Shown: in pieces, positions 1 to 13,049 of the stretch
Position numbering within the stretch: position 1 is the first letter of the stretch
Layout: each line of letters opens with the position of its first letter
Assembly (NCBI GenBank): GCA_008828725.1
Contig: MEHQ01001406.1
Span: 71,479-135,478 of the forward strand
Direction of reading: 5' to 3'
From: Saccharina japonica
Taxonomy: Eukaryota > Sar > Phaeophyceae > Laminariales > Laminariaceae
DNA: 64,000 nt
Translations under genes and position numbers: made by a program
The notes under the pieces: model-generated
What the model was told of the DNA's origin: nothing
The model's input: the letters and a program-made list of their open reading frames with translations, nothing else
The model's database searches: none

Positions 1-3000
1 GTCTGCCAACTTGACGACAACCTTACACGTTGTATTAAGATATCAAGAGGAGATCTCACAATCGAAGGGCCTTCTCGTACGTTGCGGTGCATTGTGTGCG
101 TCGCCCCAATGTACTGAGGTTGTGATTTCGCCACAACGTCCCGCAACGTACCCAAATGGCCACCTGCGAAGCCTAAATTACTGGATGTTGCGGAGTGTGC
201 CCGCAGCATGCTCGTTCAGCGTACTCTGGTTTGTGCTCCTCTCGCCAGATACGGCGGCGGGACCACTTGGCAAACAAAATACAACTAAGGCGACGGACCA
301 CCTGGATCCCATCACGGATACGAAAAAGTATCCGAAAAAATCAATTACTTGATTTTATCGTGCTTTTCCTTGATTCCTACAACTACTGTAGCTTTGTTGT
401 GACGGCCTCCCCCCTTATATCACAGATTAGCCGGGGAGGGTGTGCTCGTTATGCGGTACGCACGCGAAATATTGGGTATGCCGTTTCTCACCGCGCGTAC
501 TTGCGCAAAACCCATTCATCGAATCACTCGTCAATGGCTATACGACACACCTTTTGCAGTTGCGGGCCTCTTCGCGCCGCGAGGGGCCCCTGCTGAGATA
601 TGTGTTCTGGCTTCCGGGTGCAACTGCGCTGCGCAGCAGATATTGGGGTTTCCACGAGCCCCTGGTTCCCGGTGGAAGTTTTTTTCAGAGCAGTTTTTAT
701 GGAACCACACCCAAGTGGTGCAACACTATTATTTCAATATTTCCTGGTTATTTTGCCTCTGAAACCGTACGTAGGATTAACTGTTTCTGAGCTCGGGTAT
801 TTACCTTCTTCCCCGGAAAGCTGCGAAACCAGGATTCCTCTGGATCGAGCCCCTTTGTGCTATACGTACCCAGCCATCGCGTCTGTGGTGGGGTCTCAAA
901 GAAGAGCTGCAGCGTCAGGTGCGTCGCTCGGTACAGTGTACTGTAGTTCGTTTGACTTCAGCAAAACTGAGAAGTCTCCGGCGGGACTGCTTCTTCTGGT
1001 ACCCAGGTGAACATACGTACCTGGTACAAGTGTTGGTGGTACAAATGGCAATAATACGACGCCGATCAGTGTCAGCCTGATGCAAGGCCTCGGAGCCAAC
1101 TCAAAATTACAAGCACCAGGACCGGAATGGAACTTTGGGACCATGATACCTGGAACAGTATCGTGGTAAGAGTGGGTGTCTTCGGACTCAAGCTTGTTTC
1201 TGTCTTTGCGGCTCCTCGACCGGCGACGAGCGAGTACAGCAATATCCAAAAAACCTTTATTTGCAGTCCCGTTCCCGTTTTCCTACGTACGTTTGTATTA
1301 TATCTTGGTGCAGCTGTATTCCTGCTGGCTTCTGATTTTGGTGGCAAAATTGTTTTTGTTCCTTCCTTGCGCCCAGAGCATCTATCTACTGTACGAGACA
1401 CGCGTACTGGTATATAGCTCTACAGCATATACTGCTGCTTGCTGTACTCTATGTACAGTACAAGAGCTGATTGAACGTTTATGGATCGATCGCTGCCGAA
1501 TTGGGTCGTCTCCGTCATCCACCCTACGCACGTCTTAGTCGTTTCTCAACTATCATAGTCAACACACAGTAGATCAGTTCAAGTATCTACACGAATAACC
1601 GCTCTTCCGCCGTTCGAGTACTAAAAGAAGTGCTACGTACTACTGTACCTACCTGTATACTGTATCCTTTCATATAGTACCGGCCCGCTCATAAGAAACC
1701 AGAAATCGAGCTTAGGCTGACTTTCTTATTTGAGAAAGGGGTGTGACCCACACTAAATTCAGTTAAATAGCTGTTGACTTTCTTATTTCCCCTCTACTGT
1801 TTAGGCTGAGTTTCCTGCGGGGAACTGGCCGGTAGGTAATAATGGAAAGATAAACGCAAGATATATGAGGTTGTCTATGCGGCCAAAACAAAAGTTTTTT
1901 TAAACCGTTTTCTTCAAATATTGCGGCGGGATCCGAGGATACCAGATACATATTATACTCGTATCTGTTCATGATACGTACGTAGCCACATACAGCATAG
2001 TTTGAAGGTATCAGCAGCGTAGCATGTTGTCCAGAGAGCCCACGAGCTTGCCGCGAGCGAATACTCTAAAACCAGCCCTTCGTGAAGAGAGCACGCTCCG
2101 CGAGTACCGGCACGGTCAATTTACTTGGGGGAAAGCTCGTTAGGGCTACCAGGGACAGTAGTAGAGGGGTTTGTGAACAAAACTATTTTTAGCTCGAGAA
2201 GGCACCCTCGCAGCTGCGGCAGGGCGGGGTTCAGACTGGCATCCAGGAACGAGGGGGAAAAGCCCGACCCAAAGAGATTGGATCCTACGACGAGCTCGAC
2301 ATATTTGGTGGCGGCGCTTACTGGAGACAACTTCCAGCAGGTTAGTCCATATTATTTCGCGTGTTGTGAGACGACGTGGAGCCCGACCATGATTTTGACT
2401 TGCTGTGGTCTTGCATTTTATGCGGCAAAGCGTGTTCGTTTGTGTTGGTTCCGCTTTCTGTATAATCGTACGAGTACGATTAATTTTACCAATGCTAGGA
2501 AGCACCCACGAGTACAAGTGCAAGTACGAGCACGAGTTCGAACTCGCACCCACACTGCTGTTTACTCTGTTGGCAGTACTGTTGTCTTAAGGACTGGTAT
2601 CGTGCTTTGCTGTCTGGACGGCAGGGAATTTTGACGTTAGGAAGCTCCGCTATCGACGTCATGCGCGTCCTTGATGTGCTCGAACCAAACATGCCGATCG
2701 CCATGGAGGTCGATCGTTCGGAGGTCCATGCCAAAGGGCGAGAGTGCGACTCGCATGCTTCCAACGTAAGCGTGACATTCGGCGGGGGGGGGCACTTGGT
2801 ATCGCTGGAGTCCACAATGGCGGGTGGGTGGGTTGTTCTTGGACATGAGGAGACATACCTCTCGAACGGCGACTGTAGGGCAATGCATATATGGCGCGGG
2901 GACAATCGGCTAGACAGGAATCTGTAAGCACGAGACACGCAAACCGTGACTTTTAGGTCTGATCTCCCACCCTCCGTCTGACAGTCGAAATACACGAAAC

Positions 3001-4410
3001 AGCGGCTCTGCCGCACACGGTCTAGAGCGCTGGGGACAGCCTTCTACTCTCGCCGAAGTGCATCCCGGAGGCTGCCACGGCTGAGATAGGGCACAGACAT
3101 GCCTTAGGTATGCCGAGCAGTACGTTCCGGCGGGAATGTGTGGCAGGCCGCAACACACTTGCAACGCGGACGGAATCAAGTCAATGCGGGCGTAAGACAT
3201 GTTGACGCCCGAGCGAGTGCTCGCTGCTTCCCACGCCGCACGCAAGACTTCGTTCGGGCGCAGTGCAGAGTACCGACGATATAGGAAGAAGGTGACACAT
3301 TTTTGCATAGAAAGTACGCCGTTTCAAACAAGCGATACAAGCGCAAGACGCACAGCAAGAAACTGGACTTCGAGCCTGGCTTCATTTACGGACCGTAAGG
3401 GGTGTAGGTGTGCATGTGAGCCGCATAGGGATGGCGGGAAAGCCGGGGGGGGTGGACAGTATAAACGTGGATGCGGCGGGTAAAAGGTACACTTCGAGGT
3501 ATCTGAACGGTGGGTCGGTGCGTGCTTGTTGTTTGTTGTGCGTGTTCGCAGCCAAGCCATACCCACGTAGAGTGTGCAAGCTTTGCTTCTGCGAACGGCG
3601 TTTCCCGTTCTTGTGTGGTCTTCAACATCGTAGCATTCTGAAATTAAACGCCACACACCACGCATAGCCGGCTCTCGACAACGAAAACAACAGCCTATCG
3701 AACCACAAATCACACGATCGCCTCGCATCGAAGACGTCGGGGGCAGCAGGTGGCTGTAGGAGCACTGCCGCTGCAGAATACCCCGGCAGCGGGCATCAAG
3801 CACGTGCACTGTACTGTAGAATGTATGGCACGCGCTCGAACATTTCGGCCCCTAAACGTCGATGCGGCACTTTGAGTACTACTGTGATTTTACAACCAAA
3901 CATATGGTCTTGTTGTCGCTTCGCACATCATGGCCCCAAGAGCTGACCGGGTGTATGGGAGGGTGAGTTAGTCATGATCTATAGGTGATTGGTGCTCTCG
4001 CACACATGGTTGCACTGGTGGGATCTGTACGATACCGCTCCAACGCAGATGGCCTACATAATATGTTAAGTGTCGGCTTTCTACTCGATTCACTAACTAG
4101 TTTAGCTTGCCTTGTAGGATCTACATAATCTGTGGAGTCTAGCATGTGTTTTGGGGTGGGGTATGCGATGTACAGATCCTCCACACACAGTTTCAAATCG
4201 ATATATGCCCACCAGAAATCCTTCGCACGTGTCTGCCAAGTGGGATCTGTGTCATCTGCATGTTGTTTTTCATGGGAAGGTCTGTACGACCTGCATGATC
4301 TAGAATATTGGCACTCGACGACCATGTGGGCTCTGCAGCTGTAGCTCCTACTGCATGCAGGCAGATGCTACAGTGCTGTGGTTGCGGCGCCATTCCTCAT
4401 CAAGCTTCAG

Positions 4411-4432
4411 ATATATATATATATATATATAT
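4411..4432. repeat. (AT)11 microsatellite
   Basis: Eleven perfect AT dinucleotides. This is an ordinary simple repeat with no coding context. Confidence 0.95.
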
Positions 4433-6701
4433 GCTGGTTTAAAACCACTACAGGAGTCGTTCCACGACCGGGGTGGCACGTTATAGTCAAACCGTTTCTG
4501 ACTGACGGGGCTCCTTAGCCCGAGGAACTATCGATCTGAATAGCGTTTCACAATATTGCTTGCTTTACTCCGTGGCCATGGGTTTGTGTTTTTGATTAGG
4601 CCTTCATGCTCTCCCGAGTTCTGTTTTTTGGGTGAGGTATAGAGCTCCTCAAGGATGATAGCTCGGAAATAGTAGGTGCACGCCTAACGCCGCATGCATC
4701 ACATATCCGGTGACATTTTGGTTCCCCCGATATATATGCAACGCGGTGATATTGCCTGCTGCACCGCACAGGTGCAACGTAGTTTGTGATATTTCCGCAG
4801 TGCTTGATTATCCGTGTCCCAGACAAGTAGCTCGACGTCGACAAACCGATTTTCCAACAACTGCGCATGACGAATGGCAAATCGTTCAGATAAACAATGG
4901 TTGGCTTCAGCCATGCGTTATAGCAGCATGATTCCAGGTACTCAGAAATATTTTACACAAGCTATGTCGTTAAGGCCGAATACTGACTAGCGCAAAAAGT
5001 AAAACGCAGAGACCGTATATTTCATCAGCGGACGACACACAGTAATTCCCTCACAGTACAGCTGCAGGCCACCGCTCTCTACTTCGCAGCATGTTACGCC
5101 CCCCCCGCCGCCCCCCTCCGGCTCGTGAGGGAACTCCGCCATATGCTATACGATTGTACGTTTAAGATTCGCTTCCCATAGCAACCGGGGGGGAAACATG
5201 GCCCTAGCTGGCAACTGGGAACACCAACTTGTCCATCGTGCACAAAGCCGTCGCTCTTTTCGCGCTCTCTCTCCCCGTTCGCGTTAACGATTTTAGCCAA
5301 TTGTGGCGTTTTGAGTGTATGGGATGGTGTTTGGTTGGAGATACGCCACTTGTACGGTGGTTCCCGTGCACGGGCCCCGCATGCCCTTGGGTCTTTGTGT
5401 AGCTGTCCCAGTAGATCCGCCCTGACTGTTGGGCCTCGACACCCGCCGCTTGGAGTTGCTCTCTTCGGGTAGAAGAGTGTCGGTGCTGCAAATTACACAC
5501 CCTCCCGGGGTGGAGTGAAGCTCTACGAAATATTTCGAAACCACACACAGTAGTTTACAGTTTTGATTTGTGGATATTCGGGTCAAGTTAGGATCATCCA
5601 TGCCTTACTTTGCATAGTTTTCTTTTCATACTGCTGTTAGCCACGGGCCCCTACCACACGGATACCACAAAATCAAAACAAGCGGTTCGGCAGAGGTCTC
5701 GGCCTCGTACATAAATATACTGCACGGGCTGCCGGGAAGGTGGGCGAAACCTCTGGCGCACTATCGCTCGGGATGCTGCGGCGTCAAAATACACCCAAGC
5801 CAGCGACTGCGAACTCGTTTCAGGCGGATGCTGCCGGGATGGGTTCCTCTCTGAGCAGTACCCGTTTCAAACATAGTGTCCCCCACCGTAGCCCCAGTCG
5901 GGTGATAGTTGTACACGTTCCGGACGAGGACGGTGGGGTGAGCAAACTTGATAATAATATTAATAAACAAGAAGCGAGCCGGTTGTCATGGACTTGAATG
6001 GCGGGTTTTTTCGAGACATGATTCGGTTTCGTGAAGGATTCGCGAGGTTCTTCTACGATATCAAGAACGTAATCTCACTGAAGGTCAGTCCGAACACTAG
6101 CAACCTGTTGCCACTACCCCCACTTGCGCTATATCGTAGTTTGGAGGTGAACTGCCCATTGGCGAAATGTCGCGGCAGTATCCCGAGGTATGGCGACCCT
6201 CGAAATAAGTGGTCCCAGGTTGGATGCCTGTCGAGAGCAACTCGACCACTCTGATATTGTTCGAAATGTACGCAGATACATTGATATCGATGCGTGGAGA
6301 ACGGGAAAGACGCGTGCTTCGATAGCGTTAGCACCAAATGTCCACGAGCCTCCGAACTGAAGAAACTCCACACTTCACCAAAACTGACTGTGGGAAATAG
6401 GTAGGCTTAACCCGAGGGCCAATACCATGGCCTAGGTGCACAAGCTGAGGCCACAAACAAACCTAATATTTCCATCTTCGAGTTGATTCCGCCTGGTGGT
6501 TAAGAGTCAAAACCCAACCATTTGGCCGGATTGTTCTCCCCGAGGTGAAGAAACGACGCTTTGCCAGACTATGTTGTTTGAATTGGTTTGTTTTAATTCT
6601 GTAGGTTCCTTTTAACGTTTTTTTTTTACTTTTGAAGAAACTGTGACAGTACATAATGCACGAAAACTGTCGTTTTCGGAGTGACCACGATGGCGTTTGT
6701 T

Positions 6702-6788
6702 TGTCTGATCATAAACATCGGGCTTCCCAAATTTTGTCCTCATGGTCTGTCTGATCACAAACATCGGCCTTCCCAAAGTTTGTCCTTA
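6702..6788. repeat. Two-copy 46-bp tandem duplication
   Basis: A segment beginning TGTCTGATCA and containing AAACATCGG, CTTCCCAAA and TTTGTCCT occurs twice head to tail with a 46-bp period. The copies differ at only a few positions. It lies in noncoding sequence. Confidence 0.8.
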
Positions 6789-7329
6789 CAACTCGCGGAC
6801 ACCAAGGCACAAAAGCGATTACCCTCCAGAGTATAGTTTTCCCTAACGTTTTTCATAACAGGACATTACACTGTTCGCCAGCACGACGTTTCTTCTCACA
6901 GCCCGTCACCGATTGCACAATAAACCAAGTGTCACTGGTGTATTGTTCATCTTAATGCGATATCATCAAGACGTTGAGGGTCGAATGACTCGACGCACTC
7001 GCCGCTAAATGGTCCAACTACAAATCGCATTCCTCCGACTAAAGACAGCTCAAACGCGTAATAAACGAGCCATCCGCATTGAATTGAAACAATTCGCTTA
7101 TCTTTCGAACTAGGGGCCGTACACCAAAACGATTTCCACTGATAAGTTCCCTTCGGTGAAGCGATCACGTAAATATGAATAGTTCCGGCTGACTATACTG
7201 AATCATTGTTGAAAGGCTCGATGGCGAAATGTTACGGCTATAGCTGCAACAACAGTAGCTCGTACATATAACAAATAATATTGTGCAACCTATAGGGCTT
7301 AGATGAGGAGCACCGTCAGTCATAAGATA

Positions 7330-7549
7330 CCAAAACAAATCTTGACTAGCGGAAAGCGCGAGAGCGTGAGTTGGCAAAATTCGATGAAAATCGACGAGCG
7401 TTGGGAAGGCTGAACCCTCTGCGCGATAAAAATCAAGGCAAGAACCGTTGTGGGGGAGGAGGGAGAGGAGCCTACTTTGTGACCCCGGATCTGAGTTACG
7501 ACTAGGGAGGGAGACAGACAGAAGTGCGAAGATAATGAATGGGAAGGAA
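7330..7549 (-). repeat. Dispersed repeat C, copy 1
   Basis: Read on the minus strand, this ~220-bp segment matches 27,131-27,352 on the plus strand. Shared landmarks in order are CGCACTTCTGTC or its variant, CCGGGGTCACAAAG, TTTTTATCGCGCAGA and CTCTCGCGCTTTCCGCTAGTCAA. Differences are mainly substitutions. No terminal repeats or coding capacity were recognised. It is an old two-copy dispersed repeat of unknown class. Confidence 0.7.
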
Positions 7550-7677
7550 AAAAAAACAAAGAAGTATAAATAGTCTAGATTTAAGAAAGCTCCAAGACAT
7601 GCCCTATCAGAGCACGCACCGAGAATTATCGAAGAAGTGAACACATCGTACCATCATGATATTCCACACCGACTGAA

Positions 7678-7875
7678 ATGTTTCCCTCGTGGCTAGTGCA
7701 CGCCAATATCGCCGAAGGTGTTCGTGTCCCACCTCAGAGGGAACACCGATTGGGTCCTCCGGCGTCTTCGACAGTGGGCATGGTAACCGTTCAGCGTCGG
7801 CTGCAAGGTCTCGGGCGAGAGCGTACCGTTTATGTGTACATGTGCTTCGTCCATCTGCTGAAAACGTTCACCTAG
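7678..7875 (+). pseudogene. Possible LINE reverse-transcriptase fragment
   Basis: The frame contains VQRRLQGLGRERTV followed by YVYMCFVHLLKTF. In non-LTR reverse transcriptases the stretch just before and across motif A commonly reads like VRRLQELGR..V.LYMCFIDLQKAYD. The order and spacing fit over about 35 residues, and the preceding PPQREH may correspond to FRPQRST. The motif A aspartates are not present and the frame closes soon after, so if the match is real this is a dead scrap. No other LINE domain (endonuclease, motifs B-D, poly-A tail) was found nearby. The match is short and could be chance. Confidence 0.3.
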
Positions 7876-7879
7876 GATG

Positions 7880-8791
7880 AACTATCAGTAAGGCTGGCTG
7901 TTGTTGCGTACTTAGAGGCCTTCCATAAGTCAGGGGAAGAGAGACAACACGCATTCCCTATATTTCGCTCTGAGTACCATACGGAATGTAGAGTACTGAA
8001 GAAACCCTACACAGGTTGTTTTGCCGGTCTTAGTATATTCTCCGATAGCCGGTTAGACCTGATGTTACCCACCCCACACAGGTTCACAATATCGACACAA
8101 ATCGCATGTTTGTGATCCCTTTGTCTCGCGTTTGGCGTTTGTGAACGGTCACCTTGGGAATGTCAGAGGTAGACAAGCACATCATATTATAGATTAGCGA
8201 GCGCAAAGTCTGTCGGTCAATGATTGTACGAGCCGATCCCACCCGATAAGCTATTGAGGGGTGAGGGGTCACACACGCCGTGGGGGTGTCAGCGACCATT
8301 ATTTTCCCTACACCGTATGGGACACTCGCGCGAGTGGCTCTGTGCCCCACTCGAAAACGGGCATAGAAACAACTTGTTAGGGCAGGAAATCGAAAACCAA
8401 CAAAAACACGTAAGACTGCAGACTAGGGGCGTAGTGTCTCGCCCAAATTCCTCCTAGCCGCTGCCAACAGCGGCACAAAACGTAAACCCCATACGTCTCG
8501 TAACCTTGCCCCTCTAGGAATACGGTTTTCATTTACAGTCATACACGCGGCTGGGGGCCCCAGGATTGGTTTAAGATGGACGGTGGTTTGTGCGCTGCTT
8601 TCCTGCACTACTATCGAAGATGTCGTGTCCACTTTTTTCTGCCGTATAGTCTGCCGTGAGCAGCATATTTAATGGTACCTGTGTTCCCCGTGTTCGACGT
8701 CCATGCAGGTGGACACTGAGACGGTTGCATCCGCGCACACATCTACACTACGGCGGTGTGAACCATTCCTTCCGGGGGAGAAGCGGTGGTC
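7880..8791. other. Upstream of the sulfotransferase-like gene, nothing recognised
   Basis: There is no recognisable coding exon, RNA gene or repeat. The promoter and any 5' exon of the gene starting at 8,792 should lie here, but I see no clear core promoter motif. Confidence 0.4.
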
Positions 8792-10973
8792 ATGAAACTC
8801 TGTTACGGAGCTGTCGCTGGAACAGCGTTGGTAATACGCGAAGCAGCGACAGCCGTTCCTTCCAGCGTTTCGGTTGGGCCGAGCGTTACGCATGTCGTCC
8901 CAAAGACAGTGGTGAGCTCGAACATGCGTTTTATCTTCACGGTTGGACTGGAGGGTACAGGGCACCACTACTATGTTCGTGTCCACGATCACTTGTTCAA
9001 GAACAATAAACATCTGGTGCATATCTCCGGGGGTAACAATGTCTACCCTAACCCTTATGCCATCGACCATTCAATGGCGAGAAACCTCCACCACTACAGC
9101 AAGGAACTAAACACTTCAAGGGAATATATGCGCACACTAGCGAAGCATGGCGCGGAACTGCAACTTCCAGGAACGGTAGTGTCCATGCCTTTTTGTGACT
9201 CGTACCCCATGGCACATGGTCCGAACAAGGCGCTGAAGTATGTCGACCTGCGATTAATGGCGGAGGTAGCCGAAGAGGAGGGTGTTGACTTCCGCGTCCT
9301 GTATCTACGGCGATCTGTCAACGATCTTCTCGTTGCCCACGCTGTTCACCGGGACTTTCAGATGTGAGTGGTACCGATGTCCACCAACGTTTCATGCTCG
9401 TACGTATGTTTTCGGTCACATTTCACAAACGTATTGATTCGTGTAACGGATTCGTCTGGAGCCAAACACCTTGCCTAGTGCCAATAATTTCGAACTCGGT
9501 CAGGTATCCAAACCAAGCAGCCCCCGATGCAATTGCCCTTTTCAGGGACCTACACAGGGAGGCAACGCTAGACCCAATCTAACGAAGCTTGAAACTCATA
9601 TCTTGCTAGGATCAGTCTTCAGGTACAGGTTTGGTTTTCATTCCATTCCAAACGGGGAGGGGTGTGTTACTCTTGCCTGTTTACCGGTCGTCTTGGGTGG
9701 ACGAAAGTGTTGTGTGCACGCGGCTAGAAAACGCCTCCAACGCACCGTGTTCGTATTCGACCCTAACCTGCACTAAGACTAATTTGGTAATAAATCAAAA
9801 GCTACACTTGAATACTATACGTACCTATACAGAGTCAATTGGTTACTCAAAACTTGATTGATCCACAATGTAGTTGGTATAAGTTTTCTGGTGAATACGG
9901 GGACACCGGTACGGGCTGCACTACGTTAGAACATAAGCTATCGGTCGCGCAATAGCTTGAAGGAACGTTAAGCGTACCTAGTCTCTGTTCACGCACGTTT
10001 TCGCCTTTGTCCATTGACAATTTGTTTCTCCTGACATGCTGTAAACCTGGCGACACGTTGACGGTGTTCAACCACATTAGGAATTCTAGTATCCATCATG
10101 CATCGTGTGTTTTTCGCGTCCGGGGGAGACCAATTCTGTAAAGAGTAGTGGCTGTTGTTAAGGCCGAAACCCATAACTGCTTAAGAACTTGAAACTGGAT
10201 ATTGACACGCCTCGCATGCCGGTTCCTGTGGGTGTCTTACACCTACCGAGATCGATGCCGTTGGCAAAACTGCCTATTGGTGCATCAGAGAGAATTTTCA
10301 TTTATTTTGTGTCAGTGTTCGTTGTGGTGCTTTGATAATCTGCTTAATCATTGTTGTTCAGCTCCCGAGGCGTGACAATTATTTGCGTGGAACACATGCG
10401 TTCCCGAGTTGTGCTAGAGAACAGCACACATACTGGATATGTCGAGTTTCCAGGCTCAGGTCGATATCGGACAGCCCGCGCATGGTGGGGGCTCGTTGGC
10501 ATCAACATTTCGATCCAAACAAATATTAACCGTACCTGTTAATAGGGCCGCGTCGTAATATTGTTGGTGCGCTTGTTTGTACCTGATCCCTCTACGACGG
10601 GCATTCTGCTGGATTTCGTCGCAGGCGGCTACGTAACTAGGGAAGATCGACGCCAGAGGAGAAGTACATGCAGTACATGCAAATAATGTTGACCGAAATC
10701 GCCGTGGTTCACTCCTTCATCGCGGAACTGGACCCAGGATTCATGGTGTGCCACGACTATGGTCGTCTAGGCAACATTAACCAATCGGTTACGATCTCAA
10801 ACTTTCTGGCACCGAATGCAGAACTGGATGCACTGATGCAGAAATCGTTTGTCGAAGTTGCTGCTACTAGGCGCGCTCCGTCCAATGAGTCGCTACCATA
10901 CATCAATGCTGGTGTAGTTGCAGCACGCCTTCAGCGCAAGCTTGACACGTTTGAGTCGCAAGTATGCCCTTGA
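8792..10973 (+). CDS. Sulfotransferase-like P-loop protein, two exons
   Basis: Exon 1 (8,792-9,363) and exon 2 (10,646-10,973) would encode about 299 residues. Residues 46-60 read MRFIFTVGLEGTGHHY. This is a strand followed by a glycine-rich loop ending GTGHH, resembling the 5'-phosphosulfate-binding loop of sulfotransferase-like proteins of algae. Residues 167-187 read FRVLYLRRSVNDLLVAHAVHR, where the family has its 3'-phosphate-binding strand and helix. Exon 2 continues with YMQYMQIMLTEIAVVHSFIAELDP and CHDYGRLG, as expected for the C-terminal helices. The donor GTGAGT at 9,364 is strong. The acceptor AG at 10,644-10,645 is my choice because it keeps phase 2 and avoids an in-frame stop. It lacks a good pyrimidine tract, so the exact junction is uncertain. 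Such enzymes normally transfer sulfate from PAPS, but the substrate cannot be told. An extra upstream exon, for example a membrane anchor, is possible. No UTR or poly(A) signal was identified. Confidence 0.55.
9364..10645 (+). other. Intron of the sulfotransferase-like gene
   Basis: The 1,282-bp intron runs from GTGAGT to AG in phase 2. Short open frames inside it match nothing I know. A small unrecognised exon inside it cannot be excluded. Confidence 0.45.
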
Positions 10974-12400
10974 AATGCACAGAAAAAGCGTCAGCTATTG
11001 CCGATCTAGATATATGCGTTGTTTGTGCTAGATGGGTTGCATAGGGGGGCGATACTTCTGTCGATCGCGCGGCCGGGAAACACTGTTGTATTCAATGTGT
11101 CTAGTTTATATTTGAATGCATGAAGGTAGTTCCGAAGTAAACGTGGTATCCGTATGCAATTGGACGGCCCTTCCTGGAGCACATGGTAGGCATCACAGGT
11201 ACGTTTGTTTTGCTCTGCAACGAAGAGCTTCGAATGAACCTCCTACTCGAATTACGACCCCTTACTCGTATCATATACACGAGAATAAACACCCCGACTC
11301 CACGGTGATATTTTTACAGAGCAATACGTATCCCGGAAGACTTGAGCGTCTACCGCATAGCAACTGGTACGACACCGCAGGCTGCAAGAGCAACGCGTAC
11401 ATTTAGTGCAGGTGATACATGTGTGGTGGCGGGGCGCGTACAGTAAGCGATAGCTAATGGCTGAATGGGGTTCTTGACCACCGATGAACATGATGTATTG
11501 CCAACACGTGGAGTTCCGTGGAGGAGAGACTACAACGTCTACGTACATACGCCAACCCATAGCACAGAACAAGATGACCTTCTCGGTGCTCGACGTATGC
11601 CCAACCTCTGCCACAGGCGTTTCGTTAGCTCGACAACACTACTACTGTGGGCCTGACTCCACCTAGCACGGTGCTCTCTGGGAGTCCTCCAATTCCTTTT
11701 GTCCCCGTACAGTACGAGTTATTTGTATAGGGCAGACCCAGTTCGAACAGCTGCCTACAGTAGGGCAACGATACCGAATTAGTTGTTTGGGTGCGCAATG
11801 GACTTGTATGTCTCCAGTCTGTAGCCGCCACGCGTATCGTCTACCACCTCATGAGTTGTTACTGATATATGCTGTGTTGTAGATGGCGCTTATCCGGACA
11901 ACCGCTGAAGACAAAACCCACGAAAACATTCAGTTTGGCAGGCGTTTGCCGAAGTAGATAGCCTTTCAGCAATTGCATGTTATGCATCACTTTTTCCACC
12001 GAGAAACCACTGCAATCACGTTTCTGCCGCCATCGGGGAGAAATCACGAAATAGCAGTTTGTTTAGTGATGTCACCTACGGCAAAACGTTCGATGCGAAG
12101 TTGTGCTACATGTGTAATACATAGGAGTTGACGCCGTAAATTCTTGTACTTCGTACGGAGAGCCCGTCGACCAATCCGCTTCACTTTTGTCACCATGCGA
12201 GTTTCCAGTTTTGACCAAGGCTCTGGTGATAGGAACCCCTGGCAAAATAGCCATGGCCGTTTTCTTACTTGATTAAACTATTGATTTTGTGTGCACTTTT
12301 CATCAAATTCTCAGAATTGTATTATGTCTACAAAACATTTTTCGCACTTTTCATCAGTTTCTCTGATTTTTATCTGTCTACTATACGTTGTACTCAAACA
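10974..12400. other. Noncoding stretch, no gene recognised
   Basis: Frames of about 60-120 codons occur on both strands but none resembles a known family. At about 12,296-12,385 a ~55-bp phrase containing GCACTTTTCATCA and TCTGTCTAC or a variant is loosely repeated twice. Confidence 0.4.
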
Positions 12401-12420
12401 TAAAATAAGAGAGGTTGGGA

Positions 12421-12485
12421 GTCGCATACGGGTCTCGAACCCGTGACCGTCGTATTGACAAGCCCCTGTACTACCTGTTATATCC
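12421..12485 (-). other. tRNA-like sequence (box B and T-arm)
   Basis: On the minus strand ACGGG-TTCGAGA-CCCGT forms a perfect T-arm containing the RNA polymerase III B-box GGTTCGAGACC. About 40 bases upstream TAGTACAGGGG resembles an A-box. The anticodon stem and the acceptor stem do not pair, so this is not a functional tRNA as it stands. It may be a tRNA-derived SINE head or an eroded tRNA gene. It lies 40 bp left of the 525-bp repeat at 12,525. A related sequence lies just right of the other copy of that repeat, at 24,781. Confidence 0.35.
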
Positions 12486-12524
12486 TATTCGTACAAGTTG
12501 TGAGTACAATGTGATGTGGTACCT

Positions 12525-13049
12525 CAGGGCTATAGATGGTTGAGTTTTGCGACACCATAAAGACTGCTCCTGTGTCCCCTTTGGTAGGCCAGATAGACAA
12601 TGGCATGCAAGCTTCGCAAGCCTAGAAAGACGTTCTGAACCATCAGAACGTTCCTTAATGTCGGAAGTCCCGATAATAATTAGAGAAGTTCTCGTAAGCA
12701 TATAGGAATGTTCTTATATGAGGACATCCCCATACGTGGAAAAGCCGTAGACTTAGAGAAATACATCTATCCGAGCAACGGACTTCCATTAATAGCGGGG
12801 ATTTGTAACAACCCGACTAGCGGGCCATCGGAGAAGAGAGTCCAAAGGCCGAAGGACTTGAGGAAGAGGCTCTCGCATCCCCCACCCTCGGTCACTCGCT
12901 TTTCCCAGCTCATCGTCTCCATTCACATCAGAGGTTAATATAATACAAGAAGTCTTCCATATCGAAGAAGAAGCTTGCTTCCAAGCTCGGCAACGTTCCT
13001 GCAATTCCATTCCATTTCATTATAATCTCTCCATGACAACCACTTCACA
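12525..13049 (+). repeat. 525-bp dispersed repeat AB, left copy
   Basis: This aligns end to end without gaps to 24,198-24,722 in the same orientation, with roughly 35 substitutions (about 93% identity, counted by eye). The inner 513 bp begin TGGTTGAG and end TTCACA. A perfect hairpin ACGTTCTGA-ACCA-TCAGAACGT at 12,630-12,651 is intact in both copies. The two copies flank the Ty3/gypsy fossil, which makes LTRs an obvious idea. However, I see no target duplication, no primer-binding site after this copy and no polypurine tract before the other. Unknown repeat class is the safer call. Confidence 0.75.

Larger units (their letters stand above)
1..7329. other. Gene-poor stretch, no supported gene
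   Basis: I recognise no protein family here on either strand. Open frames are short, overlap one another on both strands and lack convincing splice signals. A GC-richer patch at about 2.5-3.7 kb carries several overlapping frames of 100-170 codons, including one on the plus strand at 2,607-2,927. None matches a family I know, so I leave them uncalled. Small repeats inside the stretch are listed separately. Words of the type TACGTAC and CGTACGAGTACG are common, as elsewhere in the window. Confidence 0.5.

Noticed and set aside
2125-2634. A 169-codon plus-strand frame as a gene
   Set aside because: Overlapping frames of similar size exist on the other strand, and the translation resembles no family and has no exon signals.
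12421-12500. Functional tRNA gene
   Set aside because: Only the T-arm and a box-A-like word are present. The acceptor and anticodon stems do not pair.
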